Source: an uncultured Blautia sp.
GTDB lineage: Bacteria > Bacillota > Clostridia > Lachnospirales > Lachnospiraceae
Assembly (NCBI GenBank): GCA_946538475.1
Contig: CAMNGN010000039.1
Span: 1-13,669 of the forward strand
DNA length: 13,669 nucleotides
Direction of reading: 5' to 3'
The translations under genes were made by a program, and so were the position numbers. Below, one piece after another: positions 1-6,684 of this stretch (positions are counted from its first letter, which is position 1; the number at the start of each line of letters is the position of its first letter). The notes beneath the pieces are model-generated. The model searched no databases. It saw nothing but the letters and a program-made list of their open reading frames with translations, and was not told the origin of the DNA.

Positions 1-78
1 TACCACGGAATAACTCCGCGCACCTACGCCGCGCAATGCGCGGCAGACAGGAGAGTTCAATGGAAAAGAAATCTATGA
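1..78 (+). CDS. C-terminal end of a probable AraC-family transcriptional regulator (partial)
   Basis: Reading frame 1 is open from the window edge to a TGA at 76-78 and encodes 25 residues that include HGITPRTYAA. The pattern G-x-T-P-x-x-Y is typical of the end of the second helix-turn-helix of AraC/XylS regulators, usually followed by a short basic tail, as here (RRVQWKRNL). Such regulators often sit next to sugar ABC transporter genes. The frame overlaps the start of the downstream permease by 19 bases, which would suit translational coupling. Only a fragment is visible, so the family call rests on one short motif. The alternative is that the frame is open by chance in GC-rich sequence and the true upstream gene ends outside the window. 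Confidence 0.4.
   Translation, partial: YHGITPRTYAAQCAADRRVQWKRNL
28..44 (+). other. GC-rich hairpin just upstream of the first permease RBS
   Basis: GCCGCGC (28-34) and GCGCGGC (38-44) form a perfect 7-bp stem with an AAT loop. It ends a few bases before the purine-rich ribosome binding site (about 49-54). No U-tract follows, so it is not a rho-independent terminator. It could stabilise a processed mRNA 5' end or slow ribosomes leaving the upstream frame. It may also be a by-product of GC-rich coding sequence, since it lies inside the probable AraC tail. Confidence 0.35.
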
Positions 79-950
79 AAGGATGGCTGTACCTCCTCCC
101 CGCCATCCTGTTTCTGGGAGTGTTCATGCTCTACCCGCTGATCGACGTTATGATCTACTCGGTGGAAGAGGGCTACAACTCCGCCTCCCAGACATTCTAC
201 GGCTACGGCGGCTACAACTTCGGCTATGTCCTGCGTGACCCATATTTCCTGCAGGCCATCAAAAACACCTTCCTGCTGGTTATCATCACAGTGCCGCTTT
301 CGACCATCCTGGCACTGCTTATTTCGCTGGCGCTCAGCTCTGTGCCGAAGCTCAAGGAGCTCTTCCAGACCATCTACTTTCTGCCCTACGTGACAAACAC
401 GCTGGCGGTCGGCCTGGTTTTCATGATCCTGTTTAAAAAGACCCCGTATTCGGACGGCATGATCAATGCGCTGATCAACCTTTTTGGCGGCAGCAGCATC
501 GACTTCATCGAAGGTCCCTACTGGGCCAAAATGCTGGTGATGTGCATCTACACCATCTGGATCGTGCTTCCGTTCAAGATCCTCATCCTCACCAGCGCCA
601 TCGCATCGGTCAATCCGGTGTACTATAAAGCGGCCAAGGTGGACGGTACTTCGGCCTTCCGCACTTTCTACAAGATCACCCTGCCGATGATCGCCCCGAT
701 GATCTTCTATCTGGTCATCACCGGCTTCATCGGCGCCTTCAAAGCCTACAGCGACGAGGTGGCTATCTTCGGAACCAACCTGAACGCCGCCGGGATGAAC
801 ACGATCGTCGGATACATTTACGACATGCTCTACGGCGACAGCGGCGGATATCCCTCGTACGCATCGGCGGCGGCCCTGATCCTGTTCGTGATCGTCCTCA
901 CGATCACCACCATAAACCTGCTGATCAGCGGACGCGGTTCGAGGAGGTGA
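60..950 (+). CDS. CUT1 sugar ABC transporter permease, MalF/UgpA type
   Basis: The product is an inner-membrane permease of a binding-protein-dependent carbohydrate importer. The chosen ATG at 60 follows the purine-rich site AGGAGAG; an in-frame ATG at 36 lies in a hairpin and has no comparable site. The 296-residue product begins with a short basic stretch and then a first membrane helix (about residues 7-27). Several further hydrophobic segments follow, about six in total. The cytoplasmic EAA loop that docks on the ATPase is clear: YYKAAKVDGTSAFRTFYKI followed by TLPMI. The length matches MalF-like permeases of Gram-positive oligosaccharide importers, which lack the large periplasmic loop of E. 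coli MalF. The second permease starts 6 bases after its stop. No ATPase gene is present, so a shared MsmK/MsmX-type ATPase is inferred. Substrate is not readable from this protein alone. Confidence 0.93.
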   Translation: MEKKSMKGWLYLLPAILFLGVFMLYPLIDVMIYSVEEGYNSASQTFYGYGGYNFGYVLRDPYFLQAIKNTFLLVIITVPLSTILALLISLALSSVPKLKELFQTIYFLPYVTNTLAVGLVFMILFKKTPYSDGMINALINLFGGSSIDFIEGPYWAKMLVMCIYTIWIVLPFKILILTSAIASVNPVYYKAAKVDGTSAFRTFYKITLPMIAPMIFYLVITGFIGAFKAYSDEVAIFGTNLNAAGMNTIVGYIYDMLYGDSGGYPSYASAAALILFVIVLTITTINLLISGRGSRR

Positions 951-956
951 CGCACT

Positions 957-1808
957 ATGAATACAAAAGCAAAAGGATCGGGCCACGGGGTCCGCAATAC
1001 ATTTGTGTACATTTTCCTGGTCATCTGGGCTGTCATCGTGCTGTTTCCGTTTTACTGGATGCTGCTGACTTCCATCAAAAGTTACGGTTCGTACAATTCG
1101 GAGTACACGCCCAAATTTTACGCGACTTCTCCGACACTGCAGAACTATAAGGATGCTTTCACGGCGGTCCCGCTCGCCAGATATTTCCTGAATACATTCA
1201 TCTTCACCGTGATCACCACGGCGCTGATGCTTATCGTCATCGTGCTGTCGGCCTACGCTTTTGCACGGCTTGACTTCCGCGGAAGAAATCTGACGTTCAC
1301 TGTCTTTCTTTCGCTGATGATGATCCCCAACGAACTTGTGATCATCACCAACTTTATGACCATCACCAACCTGGGCCTCCGCAATACTTTTACGGGCCTT
1401 ATTCTGCCATCGGTCACGTCGATCTTTTACATTTATCTGCTCAAAGAAAACTTCGAGCAGGTGCCCGATGAGCTGTACAAAGCGGCTAAAGTTGACGGCA
1501 CTTCGGACTTCAAATACCTGATCAAAGTGATGATCCCGATCTGCAAACCGACGGTAATTACCATCGTTATCCTCAAGGTGATCGAGTGCTGGAACTCGTA
1601 TGTCTGGCCGCGTCTCATCACCGACGATCAGGCGTATTTCCTGGTTTCCAACGGTATTCAGGAGATCCGCGAAAACGGTTTCGGGCGCGAGAATATTCCC
1701 GCAATGATGGCCGCGGTCGTCATCATTTCGGTGCCGTTGGTGATCCTGTTCCTGGCCTTCCACAACAAGATCATGGAAGGTGTATCGCGGGGAGGGACAA
1801 AGGGATGA
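957..1808 (+). CDS. CUT1 sugar ABC transporter permease, MalG/UgpE type
   Basis: This is the partner permease, which should form the heterodimeric membrane channel with the preceding gene product. The 283-residue protein has a basic N-terminus, a first membrane helix at about residues 15-37, and further helices typical of MalG. Its EAA loop reads ELYKAAKVDGTSDFKYLIKV followed by MIPICKP, with the conserved Ala-Ala and Asp-Gly. The C-terminal stretch ends in a small basic tail (GVSRGGTKG), as in MalG/UgpE proteins. The start at 957 is supported by GAGGAGG at 941-947 inside the end of the upstream gene. Its stop codon overlaps the next start as ATGA at 1805-1808, which indicates translational coupling to the binding protein. 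Confidence 0.93.
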   Translation: MNTKAKGSGHGVRNTFVYIFLVIWAVIVLFPFYWMLLTSIKSYGSYNSEYTPKFYATSPTLQNYKDAFTAVPLARYFLNTFIFTVITTALMLIVIVLSAYAFARLDFRGRNLTFTVFLSLMMIPNELVIITNFMTITNLGLRNTFTGLILPSVTSIFYIYLLKENFEQVPDELYKAAKVDGTSDFKYLIKVMIPICKPTVITIVILKVIECWNSYVWPRLITDDQAYFLVSNGIQEIRENGFGRENIPAMMAAVVIISVPLVILFLAFHNKIMEGVSRGGTKG

Positions 1809-3394
1809 GAAAAAAGATCATAATAATCATTGCCGCTGCTGCGTTAGCCCTCACCGGCTGTCACGGCTCCGGAGGCCGCGCAGCCTTCGAAGTTCCCAAA
1901 GAGTTCGATACAAGTAAGCCGGTCGAGATCACTTTCTGGGCCAAAAACGACACCAACAAGACGCAGACAAAGATATATGAAAAAGCCATCGATGACTTCG
2001 AAAAACTGTACCCGAATGTCACGGTCAACCTGCGTCTTTACACCGATTACGGCAAGATCTACAACGATGTTATCACCAATATCGCCACCGAAACCACGCC
2101 AAATGTGTGCATCACTTACCCCGATCACATCGCCACTTACATGACCGGCGATAACGTGGTCGTGCCGCTGGATGCCCTCTTCGAGGACGAAACTTACGGC
2201 TTTGGCGGCAGCGGTCTTTTGTACGACGGGCCCACGAAGGACGAAGTAATTCCGGAGTTTCTGGAAGAATGCAAGCTCGGCGAGAGCTACTACGCTGTGC
2301 CTTACATGCGCTCCACCGAGGCCTGCTATATCAATAAAGATTTTGTGGAACAGCTGGGATACGAGCTTCCCGAGACGCTCACCTGGGATTTTGTCTGGGA
2401 AGTTTCTGAGGCTGCCATGGAAAAAGATGCCGATGGAATGTTCAAGCTGAACGGTCAGAAGGTGCTGATTCCTTTCATCTACAAGTCCACCGACAACATG
2501 ATGATCCAGATGCTCAAGCAGAAGGATGCCGGCTATTCTACGGACGCGGGAGAGATCGAGATCTTTAACGACACTACCCGCGAGATCCTTAGTGAGATAG
2601 CGGTGCATGCGAAATCGGGCGCTTTTTCGACCTTTAAGATTTCGAGCTACCCGGCTAATTTCCTCGATGCAGGGCAGTGCATTTTTGCCATAGACTCCAC
2701 CGCGGGCGCCACCTGGATGGGGGCTGATGCCCCGCTGTCGGACATCGCGGAGGACAAAAAAGTCGACTTCGAGACCGCTGTCATGACGGTTCCGCAGTTT
2801 GACGTTGATGATCCAAAAATGATCTCGCAGGGACCCTCGATCTGTATCTTCAACAAGAGTGACCCGCAGATCGTGCTGGCGTCCTGGCTCTTCACGCAGT
2901 ATATGCTGACGAATGAGGTGCAGACCGCTTACGCCGAGACCGAGGGTTACGTGCCCGTGACGTCCAAAGCGGAGGAATCCGCGGAGTATCAGGACTATCT
3001 GTCCAGGGCAGGTGAGGACAATTCCGAGCATTATGATGTAAAGATCAAGGCGACGGAGCTCCTGCTTTCACACACTTCCGATACTTTCGTCACCCCGGTG
3101 TTCAACGGCTCCGCCTCTCTCCGCGACGCCGCAGGGCAGATGATCGAAAACGTGACCAAGTCCGTGCGACGCAAAGCCGAAGTGAATGATGAGTTCCTCG
3201 ATAATCTGTTCAGCGAGGTCACATCACTGTACCATCTGGACCAGGGCAGCGTCGGAGGCATATCCGGCGGCAAGAAAGAGCTTGGCCCCCTGCCCGCCGG
3301 CTCACGCGCATTGCTTATCACATTGGCGGTGGCGTGGGTGCTTATTGCGATTTATTGGCTGCGGGTGAATATAAAGAAAGGTAAAACCACATGA
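1805..3394 (+). CDS. Extracellular solute-binding lipoprotein of the CUT1 transporter, with an added C-terminal membrane helix
   Basis: The product is the sugar-capturing component of the ABC importer. It starts at the ATG of an ATGA overlap with the permease gene, with GGAGGG at 1791-1796, 8 bases upstream. The 529-residue protein begins with MRKK, a hydrophobic stretch, and a lipobox LTGC with the lipidated Cys at residue 19. The mature part is a family 1 solute-binding fold: an early strand VEITFWAK, then a helix with the FEKLYPNVTV pattern usual for sugar-binding proteins. Unusually, the C-terminus carries a Gly/Ser/Pro linker, then a hydrophobic helix at about residues 502-520 (ALLITLAVAWVLIAIYWL) and a basic tail. 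The protein could therefore be anchored at both ends. It is also longer than the usual 400-450 residues. Being third in the operon, after both permeases, is less common than being first. The ligand is unknown; the nearby endoglucanase suggests beta-glucan oligosaccharides. Confidence 0.9.
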   Translation: MRKKIIIIIAAAALALTGCHGSGGRAAFEVPKEFDTSKPVEITFWAKNDTNKTQTKIYEKAIDDFEKLYPNVTVNLRLYTDYGKIYNDVITNIATETTPNVCITYPDHIATYMTGDNVVVPLDALFEDETYGFGGSGLLYDGPTKDEVIPEFLEECKLGESYYAVPYMRSTEACYINKDFVEQLGYELPETLTWDFVWEVSEAAMEKDADGMFKLNGQKVLIPFIYKSTDNMMIQMLKQKDAGYSTDAGEIEIFNDTTREILSEIAVHAKSGAFSTFKISSYPANFLDAGQCIFAIDSTAGATWMGADAPLSDIAEDKKVDFETAVMTVPQFDVDDPKMISQGPSICIFNKSDPQIVLASWLFTQYMLTNEVQTAYAETEGYVPVTSKAEESAEYQDYLSRAGEDNSEHYDVKIKATELLLSHTSDTFVTPVFNGSASLRDAAGQMIENVTKSVRRKAEVNDEFLDNLFSEVTSLYHLDQGSVGGISGGKKELGPLPAGSRALLITLAVAWVLIAIYWLRVNIKKGKTT

Positions 3395-4026
3395 AAAAAG
3401 GAATTATTTTCGACCTCGACGGCACTCTCTGGGATTCCTCTCAGGCGGTCGTCGACTCCTGGAACGTAATAATTGACAAACATCCCGAAGCCACCCGCCC
3501 CGCCACCATCGAATGGATGCAGCACCTTATGGGCAAGACCATGCTCGATATCGAGAACGAGTTTTTCGACTATCTTCCCCCTGATCGCAGGCACGAACTG
3601 ATGGCAGAGTGTATGGATTATGAGAATGAATATATCTCGATCCACGGTGGGATCCTCATGGATAAGGTCGAAGAGACTCTCGCTTTGCTAAGTAAAGATT
3701 ATCATTTGAGTGTGGTCAGTAACTGTCAGGAAGGCTACATCCCCGCGTTCTTCAAGGCGCACGGGATGGACCGCTGCTTTGATGATTACGAAGAGTACGG
3801 CCGCACCGGCAAGGGCAAAGCCGACAACATCCGCCTGGTGGTAGAACGCAACGGTCTTGAAAAAGCTGTCTACGTAGGCGACACCATGGGAGATTACGAT
3901 GCAACCTGCGCCGCCGGCCTTCCCTTCATCCACGCTGCGTATGGCTACGGAGAGGTGCCGGAGGGGACTCCGAAGATCCGGCAGTTTGATGAGCTTCTGA
4001 GGGTAGTCAAGGAGGTTATTGGGTGA
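3391..4026 (+). CDS. HAD-superfamily phosphatase, phosphoglycolate phosphatase/beta-phosphoglucomutase-like
   Basis: The product is a cytoplasmic hydrolase of 211 residues with all four HAD motifs. Motif I is FDLDGT with nucleophile Asp8 and acid/base Asp10. Motif II is the Ser at residue 110 (VVSNCQ). Motif III is a Lys at 141 or 143 (GRTGKGK). Motif IV is VGDTMGD with Asp164 and Asp168. Residues 15-90 are a helical cap of the C1 type, as in Gph-like enzymes. The gene starts in an ATGA overlap with the solute-binding protein gene, so it is translationally coupled to the transporter. This suggests that it dephosphorylates a sugar phosphate or a by-product of the imported sugar's catabolism, though substrates in this superfamily cannot be read from sequence. 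A mutase role is less likely but not excluded. Confidence 0.88.
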   Translation: MKKGIIFDLDGTLWDSSQAVVDSWNVIIDKHPEATRPATIEWMQHLMGKTMLDIENEFFDYLPPDRRHELMAECMDYENEYISIHGGILMDKVEETLALLSKDYHLSVVSNCQEGYIPAFFKAHGMDRCFDDYEEYGRTGKGKADNIRLVVERNGLEKAVYVGDTMGDYDATCAAGLPFIHAAYGYGEVPEGTPKIRQFDELLRVVKEVIG

Positions 4027-4059
4027 CAATAGTAAATGATTGTGTTGGAGGTAGAAAAA

Positions 4060-4860
4060 ATGACGTATAAAAAATTCCCCGCACTGTTTCTCGCAGCAGC
4101 TCTGTTTGCGGCTGCAGCATTGCCGGCATCTGCTTCACCGATCGATTTTGCAGACAAAACCGTCATCACTGTAATTCAGACAAAACTCAATGAGGCAGGC
4201 TTCGATTGCGGCACCCCTGATGGTGTGGCCGGAACAAAGACAAAGCAGGCCATCAAAGACTACCGCGCTGCGAACGGCCTTGCAGAAGGTGAGGCTGTCG
4301 ACGCGGAGCTCTTTAACGCACTCACACTTGACGCTGACGAGAAAAAGTTTGTAGAAGAAGTTTCTGCAGTCTGCGCAAAGACGATTCCTGCGCTGATGAC
4401 TCTCGAGGGGATCACCCTGTACAATTATGATCTGTGTATTTCGATCGATCCGGGAACGGAGGCAACAATAGAAACGACTCCGATCACCGACGAGATCCTC
4501 AAGCTGGAAGACGGTGCCGATCTCTGGGATACCATCACGATCAGCTTCATCGGCCGGGGCGAGACAGTGAGCGCAAGAGAGGATCTCGAGTTTGCCGAAG
4601 GTGTCTCACCCGAAGTAAAAAAGTTTCTTGCTTCTTATGAAGAATTTGTGAGTGAATACAGCACATTTCTCGAAACTTACGATCAGAACAATTTCACTCA
4701 GCAGACGCAGTATCTCAAGTATCTTCATAAATATTCCGAAATTGCGGACAGGGCCGCAGAGCTTGGCGCTTCCGATCTGCCGGAGACCGACAGGGCTTAT
4801 TTCGACGCCGTGATGGCACGGGCTGCGAAACGGCTGGGGGATTATGCGATTACCAAATAA
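4060..4860 (+). CDS. Secreted protein with N-terminal peptidoglycan-binding domain and C-terminal helical domain
   Basis: The start is the ATG at 4060, placed 7 bases after a perfect GGAGGT (4047-4052); an in-frame ATG at 4036 has no such site. The 266-residue product has a signal peptide ending near LPASAS (about residue 26). Residues 32-90 match a PG_binding_1 domain: the pattern VIQTKLNEAGFDCGTPDG, then AGTKTKQAIKDYRAANGL, is characteristic. The middle (about 95-180) is acidic with no motif I recognise. The C-terminal part (about 183-265) is predicted helical and resembles a domain found in small secreted Lachnospiraceae proteins (I believe DUF6591, not verified). No catalytic motif is visible. 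It lies 33 bases after the HAD gene and 69 before the endoglucanase gene, probably in the same transcript. A role in cell-wall attachment or sensing is inference only. Confidence 0.8.
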   Translation: MTYKKFPALFLAAALFAAAALPASASPIDFADKTVITVIQTKLNEAGFDCGTPDGVAGTKTKQAIKDYRAANGLAEGEAVDAELFNALTLDADEKKFVEEVSAVCAKTIPALMTLEGITLYNYDLCISIDPGTEATIETTPITDEILKLEDGADLWDTITISFIGRGETVSAREDLEFAEGVSPEVKKFLASYEEFVSEYSTFLETYDQNNFTQQTQYLKYLHKYSEIADRAAELGASDLPETDRAYFDAVMARAAKRLGDYAITK

Positions 4861-4929
4861 GATATCTTGAAGGCATCATGATAAGGTGTTTAACGGCATC
4901 TGCCGGCAGGATAAGAAAGGAGAGAGAGT

Positions 4930-6378
4930 ATGACAGAAAAGCCGGAAAACCATCGACACACTCGATTATTTATCTGCATATTGACAGCCATGATCCTTGC
5001 GGCTGCTCTTCTCGCGCTTCCGACATTCGGCAAGACAAAAGAGCCCATGACGGTTTCTGTAAAAACAGTGAACAAGTGGAACCAGGGTAAGGAATCCTAT
5101 GTGCAGTTTTCCGTCGCTCTCCAAAATCCGCAGTCCGCAAAGATCACCTCATGGAATCTGAAGTTTAATTTCGACAGGAATATAAAGCTTGTAAATTCCT
5201 GGTGCGGAAACTATTCGATCGCCGGAAAGACGATGACGATAAAGCCTGCTTCTTACAACAAGCAGATTTTGAGGGGCAGCCGTATCGAGATCGGTTTTAT
5301 CGTGAAGGCTTCTTCAAGGCCGGGTATAAAAACGCTCAGCGGCACGGTGTGGAACGGCAGTAAGAAGTCAACCATATCGAGGAAAGTCGGAGGGGCATCC
5401 CCGACACCGGTTCCCACAAAGAAGCCGACGCCCGTTCCGACCAAAAAGCCCACACCGACGCCAAAGCCTACGGGAAAAACTCCCGTCGAGCAATATGGGC
5501 GGTTAAAGGTAAAAGGGTCGTCTCTTGTGGACAGCAAGGGAAAAACCGTGGTCCTTAAGGGCGTAAGCACTCACGGGATCAACTGGTTCCCCGCGTATGT
5601 AAACAAAGCAGCGTTCAAAACGCTCAGGGATAAATGGGGAGTGCAGTGTATCAGACTGGCCATGTACACCGAGGAATACAACGGCTATTGCTCGGGAGGA
5701 AATAAGACCGCGCTCAGGAACCTGATTCAGCAGGGTGTCGACTATGCTTCGGACCTGGGGATGTATGTCATCATCGACTGGCATATTTTGAGCGACGGCA
5801 ACCCGCAGAAGAATCAGGCCGAGGCTTTGAATTTCTTTAAGACCATGTCGGCCAAATACAAAAATAAGAAAAATGTGATCTATGAGATATGCAACGAGCC
5901 GAACGGCGGGACATCGTGGAATACGATAAAGAACTACGCGACGAAGGTCATCAAAGCGATCCGCGGGAATGATAAGAATGCGATAATCCTGGTGGGCACA
6001 CCCACCTGGTCGCAGGACGTCGATGTCGCTGCCGCAGACCCGATCACCGGCTATTCCAACATCATGTACACCTTCCATTTTTATGCCGCGACGCACGGTC
6101 AGTCCTACCGGCAGAAGGTGCAGACCGCGGTAAAGAAAGGTCTGCCGGTGTTTGTGAGCGAGTTCGGCATAAGCGAGGCCTCGGGAAACGGCCGGGTGAG
6201 TACTTCGGAGGGGGATAAGTGGATCAGTTTTCTGAAGAATAATCACATCAGCTATGTGTGCTGGAATCTTTCCAACAAGGATGAAGCAAGTGCGCTTCTG
6301 AAGCCATCCTGTACAAAAACTTCTGGGTTTGCCGACAGTGATCTGACGGCGCAGGGGAAGTGGTTTAAGAAAAAGTGA
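4930..6378 (+). CDS. Secreted endo-beta-1,4-glucanase (GH5, subfamily 2-like) with N-terminal CBM2-like module
   Basis: The product cuts internal beta-1,4 bonds of cellulose or mixed beta-glucans outside the cell. Start ATG 4930 follows AAAGGAGAG (4916-4924). Of 482 residues, about 1-34 are a long signal peptide (basic HRHTR, then a hydrophobic core). Residues 41-150 look like a CBM2-type cellulose-binding module, with Trp50, Trp75, Trp91 and the ILRGSRIEIGF pattern. Residues 157-184 are a Pro/Thr/Lys linker with repeated KKPTPVPT units. The catalytic domain runs from about 188 to the end and closely follows Bacillus GH5_2 cellulases (YVIIDWHIL, then DGNP, VIYEICNEPNGG, SQDVD, HFYAATHG). Catalytic acid/base is Glu323 in NEP and nucleophile Glu411 in SEFG. 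No sortase motif or dockerin is seen, so it is probably free or held by the CBM. It ends the operon and supports a beta-glucan role for the transporter. Confidence 0.94.
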   Translation: MTEKPENHRHTRLFICILTAMILAAALLALPTFGKTKEPMTVSVKTVNKWNQGKESYVQFSVALQNPQSAKITSWNLKFNFDRNIKLVNSWCGNYSIAGKTMTIKPASYNKQILRGSRIEIGFIVKASSRPGIKTLSGTVWNGSKKSTISRKVGGASPTPVPTKKPTPVPTKKPTPTPKPTGKTPVEQYGRLKVKGSSLVDSKGKTVVLKGVSTHGINWFPAYVNKAAFKTLRDKWGVQCIRLAMYTEEYNGYCSGGNKTALRNLIQQGVDYASDLGMYVIIDWHILSDGNPQKNQAEALNFFKTMSAKYKNKKNVIYEICNEPNGGTSWNTIKNYATKVIKAIRGNDKNAIILVGTPTWSQDVDVAAADPITGYSNIMYTFHFYAATHGQSYRQKVQTAVKKGLPVFVSEFGISEASGNGRVSTSEGDKWISFLKNNHISYVCWNLSNKDEASALLKPSCTKTSGFADSDLTAQGKWFKKK

Positions 6379-6414
6379 GCTGCGGGGACAAAAGTCCCCA
6401 CAGCTCACTTTTTT
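6371..6414. terminator. Strong rho-independent terminator after the endoglucanase gene
   Basis: AAGTGAGCTG (6373-6382) pairs with CAGCTCACTT (401-410 of the 6000s), and GGGGAC (6384-6389) pairs with GTCCCC (6394-6399). The loop is AAAA and there is one C/A mismatch between the two stem parts. Six T residues end at 6414. The stem begins inside the last codons of the gene and includes its stop codon. A-rich sequence on the left side means it could also stop minus-strand transcription. Confidence 0.93.
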
Positions 6415-6574
6415 ACTTTACATCAGCCCCCGGTTATCTTCGAGCCCGGTACAGTCAGATGTATGAAGCATTTTTGTTCAGTGCTCGGGATTTTGAAGGT
6501 TTGAAATGAAGAATTATATTATAAAATACACATAAATATATCACTATTCAAACTGATTTCGCAAAGATTCTCTG

Positions 6575-6649
6575 CTGCTTCAGTAAAATATTGCAACCCG
6601 GAACAAAAGAGTATTATAATAAGAAGCTATAATATTGCTCCTGAAGCAG
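6575..6649. repeat. Inverted repeat bracketing the promoter of the SGNH hydrolase gene
   Basis: CTGCTTCAG (6575-6583) and CTGAAGCAG (6641-6649) are perfect 9-bp inverted arms placed on either side of the predicted promoter. Inside them, AATATTGC occurs twice as a direct repeat (6587-6594 and 6631-6638), 44 bases apart. This could be a looping operator or a leader hairpin. Arms of 9 bp within this distance also arise by chance in a window of this size. The rest of the gap from 6415 to 6574 is AT-rich with no gene or RNA that I can recognise. Confidence 0.3.
6591..6620 (+). promoter_or_regulatory. Sigma-A type promoter for the SGNH hydrolase gene
   Basis: TTGCAA (6591-6596) and a perfect TATAAT (6615-6620) are separated by 18 bases. 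The region is AT-rich and follows a strong terminator, so the next gene is probably its own transcription unit. A second TATAAT at 6628-6633 lacks a well-spaced -35. Confidence 0.7.
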
Positions 6650-6684
6650 GGCTCAGGGATTTTATAAGGGAGGAGTATATCAAC

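Noticed and set aside
57..1763. A 568-codon open frame on the minus strand opposite both permease genes
   Set aside because: The translation is rich in His, Asp, Arg and Gln with no hydrophobic core or domain, as expected for the antisense of GC-rich membrane-protein genes. The plus-strand genes have clear family motifs and ribosome binding sites.
1844..3031. A 395-codon minus-strand frame opposite the solute-binding protein gene
   Set aside because: It has no recognisable domain or ribosome binding site and lies wholly opposite a well-supported gene.
5398..5481. Tandem repeat that might be a CRISPR-like or microsatellite element
   Set aside because: It encodes the in-frame Pro/Thr/Lys linker of the endoglucanase. 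The repeat is at the protein level and degenerate in DNA.
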